DNA of 64,000 bases from Pseudomonas sp. UBA6562 (lineage in GTDB: Bacteria; Pseudomonadota; Gammaproteobacteria; Pseudomonadales; Pseudomonadaceae): the NCBI RefSeq assembly GCF_002434265.1, contig NZ_DJJS01000001.1, positions 310,001-374,000 on the forward strand. Reading direction: 5' to 3'. Numbering within the stretch: position 1 is the stretch's first letter; the number at the start of each line of letters is the position of its first letter. The notes beneath the pieces are model-generated. The model made no database searches. It was given only the letters and a program-made list of their open reading frames with translations, and was not told the origin of the DNA. Positions 1 through 7,346 of the stretch are shown in pieces. The position numbers were made by a program, and so were the translations under genes.

Positions 1-451
1 ATTCCAGACGCCGTTGCGGGGCGATGAATTGCAGGGTGAAGTTCATCGCTACGACCGAGGCGGGTTCCAGGGGCAACTCAAGGATGTCGGCTTCCAGCAC
101 CTGCACCGGCAACAGTTCCTGGAACATCGAATCCTGAGCGGTCAGGTATTGCCGGCAGCGGTCGACCATGGCCGCCGAATTGTCCACCGCAATCACCCGG
201 CAGCCCTCGCTGCGCACATGCCGGCGCAAGGCCTGGCTGACGGCACCCAGCGAGGCGCCGAGGTCGTACAGCGCGGTGTGCGGCTGGGCGAAACGAGCAG
301 CCAGCACGCCAAGGTTTTCGACGATGGTCGGGTAGCCGGGCACCGAACGCTTGATCATGTCGGGGAAGACCTGCACCACGTCTTCGTTGAAGACGAAGTC
401 GGGGACTTGTTCTAGCGGTTGGGCGAAAAGACGGTCGGATGGTTGATTCAC
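1..451 (-). CDS. cmoA: CmoA, carboxy-SAM synthase (5' part)
   Basis: The visible 150 residues are the N-terminal part of CmoA, which makes carboxy-S-adenosylmethionine from SAM and prephenate. CmoB then uses it to build cmo5U34 in tRNA anticodons. The sequence runs DRLFAQPLEQVPDFVFNEDV, then VFPDMIKRSVPGYPTIVENL, then the SAM-binding loop YDLGASLGAV, then the acidic-loop region VIAVDNSAAMV, and ends near MNFTLQFIAP. The gene leaves the window on the left, so the C-terminus is not seen. I chose a GTG start at 451 because the protein then begins MNQPSDRLFAQP, close to the family's usual N-terminus. The frame stays open upstream but has no better start. cmoB would be expected beyond the window edge. 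Confidence 0.9.
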   Translation of the reverse strand, partial: MNQPSDRLFAQPLEQVPDFVFNEDVVQVFPDMIKRSVPGYPTIVENLGVLAARFAQPHTALYDLGASLGAVSQALRRHVRSEGCRVIAVDNSAAMVDRCRQYLTAQDSMFQELLPVQVLEADILELPLEPASVVAMNFTLQFIAPQRRLE

Positions 452-931
452 TGCAAGCTCAGGCGGGGGTCGGCGAAAGGCACGGCATTCTAGCGAAAGT
501 ATCCAGCCGCTGTAAGCAATGCATTTAGAAGGGTGAGGCACGGAACGCAGGCGCCCTGCACGACTAGCGGTGAGCAAGGGCCTGGGGTGAGCAGCCCCCA
601 AGCCCCGTATGACCAACGCTCACGCTCGATGTCGTTGCGGTAGACCCTAATCGCTTCCAGCCGCGCACTTACGCTTGAGCATGTTCGGGGTGGAAACTGC
701 CTGGAGAGCAATATTGGTGTACCGATAATCTTTCATCCTCAAAGTGCATGCCCACGTTGGGCGTCATCCACGCCACTGCCATCCCACACTGCGTGTGCCG
801 GAGTCGAGCGTTTGAAAGAATAGCAGCGCGTTATGTGACCAATCGCCGACGGTCGTTCCACGACTATGCGGTTGATGCCTTCAGGGAAGTTATGCCTGCT
901 GACATGGAAGGAAGGCTGCAATTAACGTGGT
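452..931. other. Intergenic stretch, no supported gene
   Basis: About 480 bases between the cmoA start and the toxin block. Short open frames exist on both strands, but none has a convincing ribosome binding site or recognisable protein. I see no tRNA, IS end or long repeat. This is the left junction of the probable accessory block and must hold the promoters for cmoA (leftward) and xaxA (rightward). Confidence 0.5.
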
Positions 932-960
932 CCTGTCGGGCCAATAACGGCCCTTGCAGG
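932..960 (+). promoter_or_regulatory. Hairpin overlapping the xaxA ribosome binding site
   Basis: Sequence CCTGTCGGGCC, a 6-base loop AATAAC, then GGCCCTTGCAGG. The arms pair as CCTG/CAGG and GGGCC/GGCCC with a small internal mismatch. The Shine-Dalgarno GGAG (959-962) of xaxA begins inside the 3' arm, seven bases before the ATG at 970. Pairing would therefore partly hide the ribosome binding site. The fold is seen; a regulatory role is inference. Confidence 0.4.
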
Positions 961-969
961 AGTTAAGGC

Positions 970-2169
970 ATGAGTGCGGAAAGCAAGCTTAAGGACCCTG
1001 ATTTTGCAGAGGTGGCGAAGAGAGCCTCTGAAGAGCCTAACGAGTTGTTTGATGCAATGATCGATAGCGGTGGCGAAAATGAGGGAGGCGTCACGCTCAC
1101 CAAACAGCATATTTTAAGTATCAAGAAATACCACGAATACTCGAAGGGGCTGCCCTCTACCAAAGAGGATGTCGAGGTTTGGTTGGGCTATACAACTATT
1201 TCCCAGCCAGAACTTCAGCCAGTCAGTTTGGCAAAGTTCTTTTCAGAAGTCCGTGACCACGGTGCTCAATGGCAGCCTATCGTGACGGACAATAAAACGT
1301 TGACATTTCAGCTGAAAATTGCAGCTGGTGATATTATAGACGGTGGTACGAGCTTAATCAAAAAATGCGATGCTTTAATTCTCGCTAACAAAGATGAGGA
1401 TCCATGGCGGGAACTGCCGGCGCCGGAGGTCGGCACTACGCTGACTCCGTTGACGGATGATCAGAGAAAAGGAGTAAAATCCATCGCCCGTTATATCGAT
1501 ATCATGCAGAAGGCGGCTGATGATTACCTTGTGAAAGTGGACGATGTTGTCAAGAAAACTGAGACGTTCGCTAATGCATTCACTGAGCTGATCAAAAAGG
1601 CCGAAGCTAAACAGGCAGCAGTTGGAAATTACCAGAAAGAACAAAAAACTGAAGATATCAAAACTAAAATCGCAGACCTCGACAAAAAAATCGCTGTGTT
1701 GCAAAAGCAATATGAAGAGCAAGTGCAGGATGCGCTCAAAGGTATAGCGGGCGGGGTAATTGGTTTCATTATATCGGGCATATTTTTTGGGGTCCAGGCA
1801 GAGCAGACTCGGAAAACCCGAAATGAACATCAGACAGAGCGGCGCCAGCTGAGTCTGGAATTGGCAAAGTTTCATAAGATCGACGGCGCGGTTGAGGAGC
1901 TGAATACGAATCTGTTGGAGTTGGTTTTCCACTTGAGGGATGCCGACGTGTCGGCCGGGTTGCTCCACACCGCATGGCTTGGCATAAAATCCTTCCTCGA
2001 GGATTCGAAAGGAAAGCTCGATGACATCGAAAGCGTGGAAGATATAGGTCTTTTCCGAACTTACTTTCAGGGTTTTGTAAGGCAGTGGGTGCGTATAGAA
2101 AAGAAGTCAGAGCAGTTGAACGATATTTTCGAGCAAGCGTATAATTCCCCAGAGGTATACTATGTCTGA
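970..2169 (+). CDS. xaxA: XaxA/YaxA-family alpha pore-forming toxin, subunit A
   Basis: 399 residues, the size of XaxA/YaxA (about 400). These are the membrane-targeting components of the binary xenorhabdolysin-type toxins that lyse insect and mammalian cells. The N-terminal half has the helix pattern typical of the family (ILSIKKYHEYSKGLPSTKED, then FFSEVRDHGAQW, then LTFQLKIAAGDIIDGG). A long charged coiled coil follows (about 190-255), then a glycine-rich hydrophobic segment at 258-276 (GIAGGVIGFIISGIFFGVQ) that should be the membrane-inserting foot, and then a returning coiled coil. There is no cleavable signal peptide. GGAG seven bases before the ATG supports the start. The stop overlaps the xaxB start by 8 bases, so the two are translated together. 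Base composition is visibly more AT-rich than the flanking cmoA and lon, which suggests transfer. Confidence 0.86.
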   Translation: MSAESKLKDPDFAEVAKRASEEPNELFDAMIDSGGENEGGVTLTKQHILSIKKYHEYSKGLPSTKEDVEVWLGYTTISQPELQPVSLAKFFSEVRDHGAQWQPIVTDNKTLTFQLKIAAGDIIDGGTSLIKKCDALILANKDEDPWRELPAPEVGTTLTPLTDDQRKGVKSIARYIDIMQKAADDYLVKVDDVVKKTETFANAFTELIKKAEAKQAAVGNYQKEQKTEDIKTKIADLDKKIAVLQKQYEEQVQDALKGIAGGVIGFIISGIFFGVQAEQTRKTRNEHQTERRQLSLELAKFHKIDGAVEELNTNLLELVFHLRDADVSAGLLHTAWLGIKSFLEDSKGKLDDIESVEDIGLFRTYFQGFVRQWVRIEKKSEQLNDIFEQAYNSPEVYYV

Positions 2170-3151
2170 TAAAATCCTAGCATTCCCAGGCCAGAATGAT
2201 GGTTTTAATGTAGCGCCCATGGCGACTGCCCTCAAAGAAGGGGTGGAATTTTATCGCCAGCATAACTTCAGTGATTTCGCATATTTCGAAGATGAAATAA
2301 AAGGCTGTGTTGAAGGGCTGGAATCTTTCCGGCGGCGCCTGATCGGGTCAGCCCAGAAATTGGAAGCCAAGTTGTCTTCATCTACCTTGGATGGACTCAT
2401 ACAAACCCTGCTGCGTAGCGACCGAGCAGCGGTAAAAACGGCTGTGCTAAAAGAAGTCTCGAATGTGACAAGTTTGCTTGACCAGCAAATGAGTATTGTC
2501 CACGATCAGATCGGCACTCTGCAATCGCTGTCGACGCTTGATGCGTCGCTCCAGCTCAATGATCTGCAAGGAAAAATCGATAGAAACGCTGCGCTTATTC
2601 AGGCCTCCCAAAAGGCTTCTGAAGAAACGCAGAAAAAAATCGCCGAAATCGAGGAGGCCATCGAGTCTTTGAAGAAAACCAACCTTGGCAAAAAATTTGC
2701 CGAGATTGCACCGCCTATATCAAGTTTGGCCGAGCTCGCTGATCCCGCGGCAAAACTGAATCTGTCCATAAAAGCGATTGATACGGTCATCCAGACGCTT
2801 GGAAAAGGCCTCGAGGTTACGGCGGACGGATTGAAGCTCAAAAGCTTGTACGATGACGCCCTGAAGTTACGCGATACGCTGAGTAAAGAGACTGAGGATT
2901 CGTTCGAGCTTAATAATAAAAAAAGAGCTTTGAATGACCAGGTCGAATTGCTCAAACAATTGCCTGTTTTCAAAGGAAATATTCAGGCAGTCCGTGCTGA
3001 AGCCAGTAAGCTGGAAAATATATTGATTCGATATCAGGCGAATATTAGCGCTGCTTTGACGCAGGAGCCGGTTGTCTGGGAGGCGGTTCAAAAGCAGACC
3101 AGTGAGATATTAGCGTTCGAGCGCGCCTTACAGAGCGCGGTGTTTTTTTGA
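2162..3151 (+). CDS. xaxB: XaxB/YaxB-family alpha pore-forming toxin, subunit B
   Basis: 329 residues, almost entirely helical and rich in heptad patterns, close in length to XaxB/YaxB (about 340-350). XaxB is recruited by XaxA and completes the hetero-oligomeric pore. Visible landmarks are the N-terminal helix around FYRQHNFSDFAYFEDEIKGC, a long coiled coil near 140-180 (IAEIEEAIESLKKTN), a less polar stretch near 185-220 (IAPPISSLAELADPAAKLNL, then SIKAIDTVIQTLGKG) that is the best candidate for the membrane hairpin, and a final coiled coil. The assignment rests mainly on synteny with xaxA, length and fold pattern. An AGAGG motif precedes the ATG, which lies inside the end of xaxA. A strong hairpin follows at 3231. 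Confidence 0.8.
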   Translation: MSDKILAFPGQNDGFNVAPMATALKEGVEFYRQHNFSDFAYFEDEIKGCVEGLESFRRRLIGSAQKLEAKLSSSTLDGLIQTLLRSDRAAVKTAVLKEVSNVTSLLDQQMSIVHDQIGTLQSLSTLDASLQLNDLQGKIDRNAALIQASQKASEETQKKIAEIEEAIESLKKTNLGKKFAEIAPPISSLAELADPAAKLNLSIKAIDTVIQTLGKGLEVTADGLKLKSLYDDALKLRDTLSKETEDSFELNNKKRALNDQVELLKQLPVFKGNIQAVRAEASKLENILIRYQANISAALTQEPVVWEAVQKQTSEILAFERALQSAVFF

Positions 3152-3230
3152 GCCGTTGAGTGCTGATGGAATGTCGCTCGTGCCTATAAAGCCATCCTTC
3201 AGTCGCGGATGAGCGCACTCCATTCGATCA

Positions 3231-3278
3231 GTCGGCGCATTGCCCTAGCGCATACAGGCGCTGAGGCAATGCGCCGAC
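3231..3278. repeat. Large perfect inverted repeat between xaxB and the third toxin gene
   Basis: Arms GTCGGCGCATTGCC (3231-3244) and GGCAATGCGCCGAC (3265-3278) are perfect 14-base complements. An inner stem AGCGC/GCGCT and a 6-base loop complete a stem-loop of about 19 pairs. It lies 79 bases after xaxB and about 145 bases before the next gene. There is no T-run, so it is not a textbook intrinsic terminator. It could slow transcription, protect the xaxAB message, or be a REP-like remnant. Confidence 0.75.
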
Positions 3279-3423
3279 CCTTTCAAACCGCACAGCGCTA
3301 CTGTATGAGTATCAGACCGTCTTGTGTTGCTGCACGCTCAGGCAGTGTGTAGTTTCTCAAGAGTGGGGCTGAAGGACATGCGGATGGCTGGCCACGCTGA
3401 GTGCCAACTAATGAGGCGATATC

Positions 3424-4533
3424 ATGAAGGCAACACCAGCACCCTCCGAACAGGAGGCTTACCAATCCCTTGACAGCCTTAACGTGTTTTTCGAGCGAGA
3501 ACATATTATTGCTTTGTACCAATATATCGATTATTCGAACTCCCTGCCCAAAGGGGTTCCCGCGACAGCCGCCTGGCTCGGCCAGCTCCCGATTGAGCAC
3601 CCGGAATTCGCAGTCTCCAAGTTGAGCGCTTTGTTCGAAAAAGTCCGTGAACATGCTGAGCAAGGCACGGTGATTATCAAAGACATGAAAAGTGTGGCTA
3701 GCCACTTTGCCGAAATATCGGAGACCATAAACACCCGGAGTGAAAAGCTTGCGCAAACCGCCCAGGCAATCTGCGCGCTGGATGGGGACGAAATGTGGGA
3801 GGCCGTTTTAGCGGCGCCGCCATCCTCTCTGGAGGAGAAGAATAAAGAGAGCCTCGCGGGTTTTATTGAGGATCTACAGGATATAAAAGAGCGAATCGCA
3901 GTTTATCAGTTCGTGCTTGAGCATGAAGCGGGCTTGTTGCAAAAATTTTTTTCAACGCTCAATGATGATCTGATTCAATCAGCGGCAAACATTCGGCGGG
4001 CGATCAGCGGAGCGCTACAGAGCCTTCATGGTGATGGAGTATGGCTGCAGGTAGAAAATTATGCAGAGAAAATCGCACAAGCTGAAAAGATATACAGCAC
4101 CGCTGTCCGGGATATGTTCGAAATTTCGAATGAAATGGAGGTGTCTGTGTCGTTGAGCTGCCTCGAGCGCGCGACACACGCTCGAAAGGAAATTGCCATA
4201 GCGCGTCAGTTGAAACTCGATGCCGAGCAGCAGTTAGCTATCCATAGTCCGATCAAAGGTGATCTGCTAAAGCTGTCGGCGTTTTTGAATGCGTTGAATT
4301 TCAATTTTAGAAACATCCTCGCGGTCTTTGCGCATGTCGAGACGTTTCTTCTGGGGCTCGATGCCCACATGGCTGAAGCGGCGGTGAAGGTAAAAGGTCT
4401 TCAAACTAACCATGATGTAGCGTTTTTAATCGCGAGCTTAAAAAATCTTATGCGTTACTGGAATTTCATTTCAAGCGCGTGTCAAAAATCGGTATCCATT
4501 TTTACCGAGGCTGACCCTGCCGGTAGCGCCTGA
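3424..4533 (+). CDS. Second XaxA-like protein without the hydrophobic foot
   Basis: 369 residues. The first 100 positions follow the upstream XaxA closely in pattern: IIALYQYIDYSNSLPKG against ILSIKKYHEYSKGLPST, WLGQLPIEHPEF against WLGYTTISQPEL, and ALFEKVREHAEQG against KFFSEVRDHGAQW. The middle is again helical and coiled-coil-like. At the place where XaxA has its glycine-rich membrane segment, this protein has polar, charged sequence (FEISNEMEVSVSLSCLERA), and there is no other uninterrupted stretch of about 19 hydrophobic residues. A GAGG motif and ATG give the start. It is in the same orientation and has the same AT-richer composition as xaxAB, and a terminator-like hairpin follows. Possible roles are a third pore component, an inhibitor that occupies XaxB, or a decaying duplicate. 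Family membership is well supported; function is unknown. Confidence 0.72.
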   Translation: MKATPAPSEQEAYQSLDSLNVFFEREHIIALYQYIDYSNSLPKGVPATAAWLGQLPIEHPEFAVSKLSALFEKVREHAEQGTVIIKDMKSVASHFAEISETINTRSEKLAQTAQAICALDGDEMWEAVLAAPPSSLEEKNKESLAGFIEDLQDIKERIAVYQFVLEHEAGLLQKFFSTLNDDLIQSAANIRRAISGALQSLHGDGVWLQVENYAEKIAQAEKIYSTAVRDMFEISNEMEVSVSLSCLERATHARKEIAIARQLKLDAEQQLAIHSPIKGDLLKLSAFLNALNFNFRNILAVFAHVETFLLGLDAHMAEAAVKVKGLQTNHDVAFLIASLKNLMRYWNFISSACQKSVSIFTEADPAGSA

Positions 4534-4581
4534 AGACGCGCCGATCTCTCACCGGGTCGACGAATTAGTTGCGAAGCGTCT

Positions 4582-4622
4582 AAGGCGGCAGGGCTGTCGT
4601 CTCGCGACGGAGCCCGCCTTTT
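4582..4622 (+). terminator. Terminator-like hairpin after the toxin block
   Basis: AAGGCGG, then GGGCT and GTCG, pair with CGAC, AGCCC and GCCTT with small internal bulges, followed by TTTT. It lies 49 bases after the third toxin gene and before the convergent lon gene, so it may serve as the right boundary of the block's transcription. Confidence 0.55.
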
Positions 4623-4715
4623 GGCATCGATCTAGTCGGTCCGCATTGCGCCTCTACACGCTATGCTGAATCAACATACGTTGGTCTCGAATCGTTCGGG
4701 TGTCATGCTCTCTTT

Positions 4716-7136
4716 TCATCCGAATAGCACCTTCGCAACATCGGCATAATGTCGCGCAAAGTGCACCGTCACACCCTCGCGCAAATACTCGGGCAACTCC
4801 TGAAAATCGCCCCGATTGGCCTCCGGCAGAATCAACTCGAAAATCTTCTGCCGGCGCGCCGCGATGACCTTCTCGCGCACCCCGCCAATGGGCAACACTT
4901 GCCCAGTCAAGGTCAGCTCGCCGGTCATCGCCACCCCTTTCTTCGGAGCCTGGTCCCGGGCCAGCGACAGCAAGGCACTGGCCATGGTCACACCCGCGCT
5001 CGGGCCGTCCTTGGGCGTGGCGCCTTCGGGCACGTGCAAGTGGATGAACGCTTCGTCGAAGAAGCGCGGATCGCCGCCGAACTGCTCGAGGTTCGAGCTG
5101 ACGTAGCTCAGGGCGATGTCCGCCGATTCCTTCATCACATCGCCCAGTTTGCCGGTCAGCTTGAAGCCGCGGTTGAGGGTGTGGATGCGCGTTGCTTCGA
5201 TCGGCAGGGTGGCGCCGCCCATGCTGGTCCAGGCCAGGCCCGTGATCACGCCTTTGCCCGACAGCACCTGTTCGCTGCGGAACACTGGCACGCCCAAGGC
5301 AGGCTCCAGGTCTTTAGGACCGATCTTGAGTTTGGCTTCGGGGTTTTCCAGCAGCTTGAGCACCGCCTTGCGCACCAGCTTGCCCAGCTGCTTCTCCAGC
5401 TGCCGCACGCCGGCTTCGCGGGCGTAGCCTTCGATCACCAGGCGCAAGGCGCTGTCGCTGATGCTCAGGCTGGTCTTGGCCACACCGGCCTTGGCCAACT
5501 GCTTGGGCCACAGATGGCGCTTGGCGATGGCCAGCTTTTCCTCGGTGATATAGCCCGACAGACGGATGACTTCCATGCGGTCGAGTAGCGGGCCGGGAAT
5601 GGAGTCGAGGGTGTTGGCGGTGCAGACGAACAGCACCTTGGACAGGTCCAGACGCAGGTCCAGGTAGTGATCGAGGAAATCGACGTTCTGCTCCGGGTCC
5701 AGGGTCTCCAGCAGCGCCGACGCCGGGTCGCCCTGGTAGCTCTGGCCCATTTTGTCGATCTCGTCGAGCATGATCACCGGGTTCATCACCTCCACATCCT
5801 TGAGCGCCTGCACCAGCTTGCCCGGCTGGGCGCCGATGTAGGTGCGGCGGTGGCCCTTGATCTCGGCCTCGTCGCGCATGCCGCCCAGGCTGAAGCGGTA
5901 GAACGGCCGGCCCAGGGATTGGGCGATGGACTTGCCGATACTGGTCTTGCCCACGCCAGGCGGGCCGACCAGCAGCACGATGGAGCCGCTGATCTCACCT
6001 TTCCAGGCACCGACCGCGAGGAATTCGAGGATGCGTTCCTTGATGTCGTCCAGGCCCGCGTGGTGCTGGTCCAGGACCTTGCGCGCGTGCTTGAGGTCGA
6101 GCTTGTCCTTGCCGTACACGCCCCAGGGCAGGGCGCTGGCCCAGTCCAGGTAGTTGCGGGTCACGGCGTATTCCGGCGAACCGGTTTCCAGGATGGCCAG
6201 CTTGCCCATCTCTTCGTCGATGCGCTTTTTCGCCTGCTCGGGCAGGGTCTTGCCGTCCAGGCGCTGTTCGAACTGTTCCAGGTCGGCGCTGCGGTCGTCC
6301 TTGCTCAGGCCCAGTTCCTGCTGGATGACCTTGAGCTGTTCCTTGAGGAAGAACTGGCGCTGATGCTCACCCACCTGGCGGTTGACCTCGGCGGAGATTT
6401 CGTTCTGCAAGCGCGCCACTTCGACTTCCTTGCGCAGCATCGGCAAGACCTTTTCCATGCGCTTGAGCATGGGCACGCAGTCGAGCACTTCCTGCAACTG
6501 GCTGCCGGTGGCGGAGGTGAGTGCGGCGGCGAAGTCGGTGAGCGGCGAAGGGTCGTTGGGGCTGAAGCGGTTGAGGTAGTTCTTCAGCTCTTCGCTGTAC
6601 AGCGGGTTGAGCGGCAACAGTTCCTTGATCGCATTGATCAGGGCCATGCCGTAGGCCTTGACCTCGTCGGTGGGCTCGGACAATTGCCGCGGGTACTCGA
6701 CTTCCACAAGGTACGGCGGGCGGTGGTGCTTGAGCCAGGTGCGGATGCGCACACGGGTCAGGCCCTGGGCGACGAACTGCAGCTTGCCGTTTTCCCGGGT
6801 GGCATGGTGCACCTTGACCAGGGTGCCGTACTCGGGCAGCGCCTGGGTGTCGAAGTGCCGGTGGTCTTCGGCCGGGGTGTCCATGAAGAACAGCGCCAGG
6901 GAATGGTGCGGCGTCTTGGCGACCAGGTCGAGGGTTTCGGCCCATGGCTCTTCGTTGACGATGACCGGCAACACCTGGGCGGGGAAGAACGGACGGTTGT
7001 GGATGGGGATGACGTGGACTTTGTCCGGTAGCTGCTGGCCGGGAAGGGCCAGGTAGCGGCCTGCATCGGCGTCGGCTTCGATATGCTCGACTTCGCTGCT
7101 TTCGTCGTGATCCGGATGATCCTGCTGGTCGCTCAT
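4716..7136 (-). CDS. lon: ATP-dependent protease Lon
   Basis: 806 residues. The order is: acidic N-terminal tail, LON substrate-binding domain (about 40-235, starting DKVHVIPIHNRPFFPAQVLP), coiled linker, AAA+ domain with Walker A GPPGVGKT and Walker B PVIMLDEIDK, then the protease domain with the Ser-Lys dyad (Ser713 in DGPSAG and Lys756 in REKVIAAR). It degrades misfolded and regulatory proteins in the cytoplasm. The N-terminal tail is unusually acidic (HPDHDESSEVEHIEADADA). Pseudomonads commonly carry more than one Lon paralogue, and this one sits near gcd as in P. putida (from memory). The ATG at 7136 has AGGTG upstream. It is convergent with the toxin block. Confidence 0.95.
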   Translation of the reverse strand: MSDQQDHPDHDESSEVEHIEADADAGRYLALPGQQLPDKVHVIPIHNRPFFPAQVLPVIVNEEPWAETLDLVAKTPHHSLALFFMDTPAEDHRHFDTQALPEYGTLVKVHHATRENGKLQFVAQGLTRVRIRTWLKHHRPPYLVEVEYPRQLSEPTDEVKAYGMALINAIKELLPLNPLYSEELKNYLNRFSPNDPSPLTDFAAALTSATGSQLQEVLDCVPMLKRMEKVLPMLRKEVEVARLQNEISAEVNRQVGEHQRQFFLKEQLKVIQQELGLSKDDRSADLEQFEQRLDGKTLPEQAKKRIDEEMGKLAILETGSPEYAVTRNYLDWASALPWGVYGKDKLDLKHARKVLDQHHAGLDDIKERILEFLAVGAWKGEISGSIVLLVGPPGVGKTSIGKSIAQSLGRPFYRFSLGGMRDEAEIKGHRRTYIGAQPGKLVQALKDVEVMNPVIMLDEIDKMGQSYQGDPASALLETLDPEQNVDFLDHYLDLRLDLSKVLFVCTANTLDSIPGPLLDRMEVIRLSGYITEEKLAIAKRHLWPKQLAKAGVAKTSLSISDSALRLVIEGYAREAGVRQLEKQLGKLVRKAVLKLLENPEAKLKIGPKDLEPALGVPVFRSEQVLSGKGVITGLAWTSMGGATLPIEATRIHTLNRGFKLTGKLGDVMKESADIALSYVSSNLEQFGGDPRFFDEAFIHLHVPEGATPKDGPSAGVTMASALLSLARDQAPKKGVAMTGELTLTGQVLPIGGVREKVIAARRQKIFELILPEANRGDFQELPEYLREGVTVHFARHYADVAKVLFG

Positions 7137-7319
7137 GGGGCACCTGCGTTATGGGCAATGGTGCTTAGATGGGGCAGGCAGGCACTGGTTTCAATGAACA
7201 GCAGGCGAAGGCGGGGACGTGCGTGGCAGCATGGCGACGGTTCTGGTTCGATAAGTGAACCGTCGCAGCTGAAAGCAGGGATTGCTTACGCCGCATGTCC
7301 GACACGTTGCGTAAGCGAA

Positions 7320-7341
7320 GGCGCCCCACGAACGGGGCGCC
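7320..7341 (-). terminator. GC-rich hairpin after gcd
   Basis: Perfect stem GGCGCCCC / GGGGCGCC with loop ACGAAC, five bases beyond the gcd stop. Downstream on the minus strand there is only a weak T-rich run (TTCGCTTA), so termination may be partial. Confidence 0.55.
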
Positions 7342-7346
7342 GAGGT

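Noticed and set aside
490..966. Short open frames in the cmoA-xaxA gap
   Set aside because: No ribosome sites, no domain and conflicting overlapping frames on both strands; not supported as genes.
5667..7031. A 454-codon plus-strand frame opposite lon
   Set aside because: Antisense shadow; no recognisable protein, and Lon motifs are intact on the other strand.
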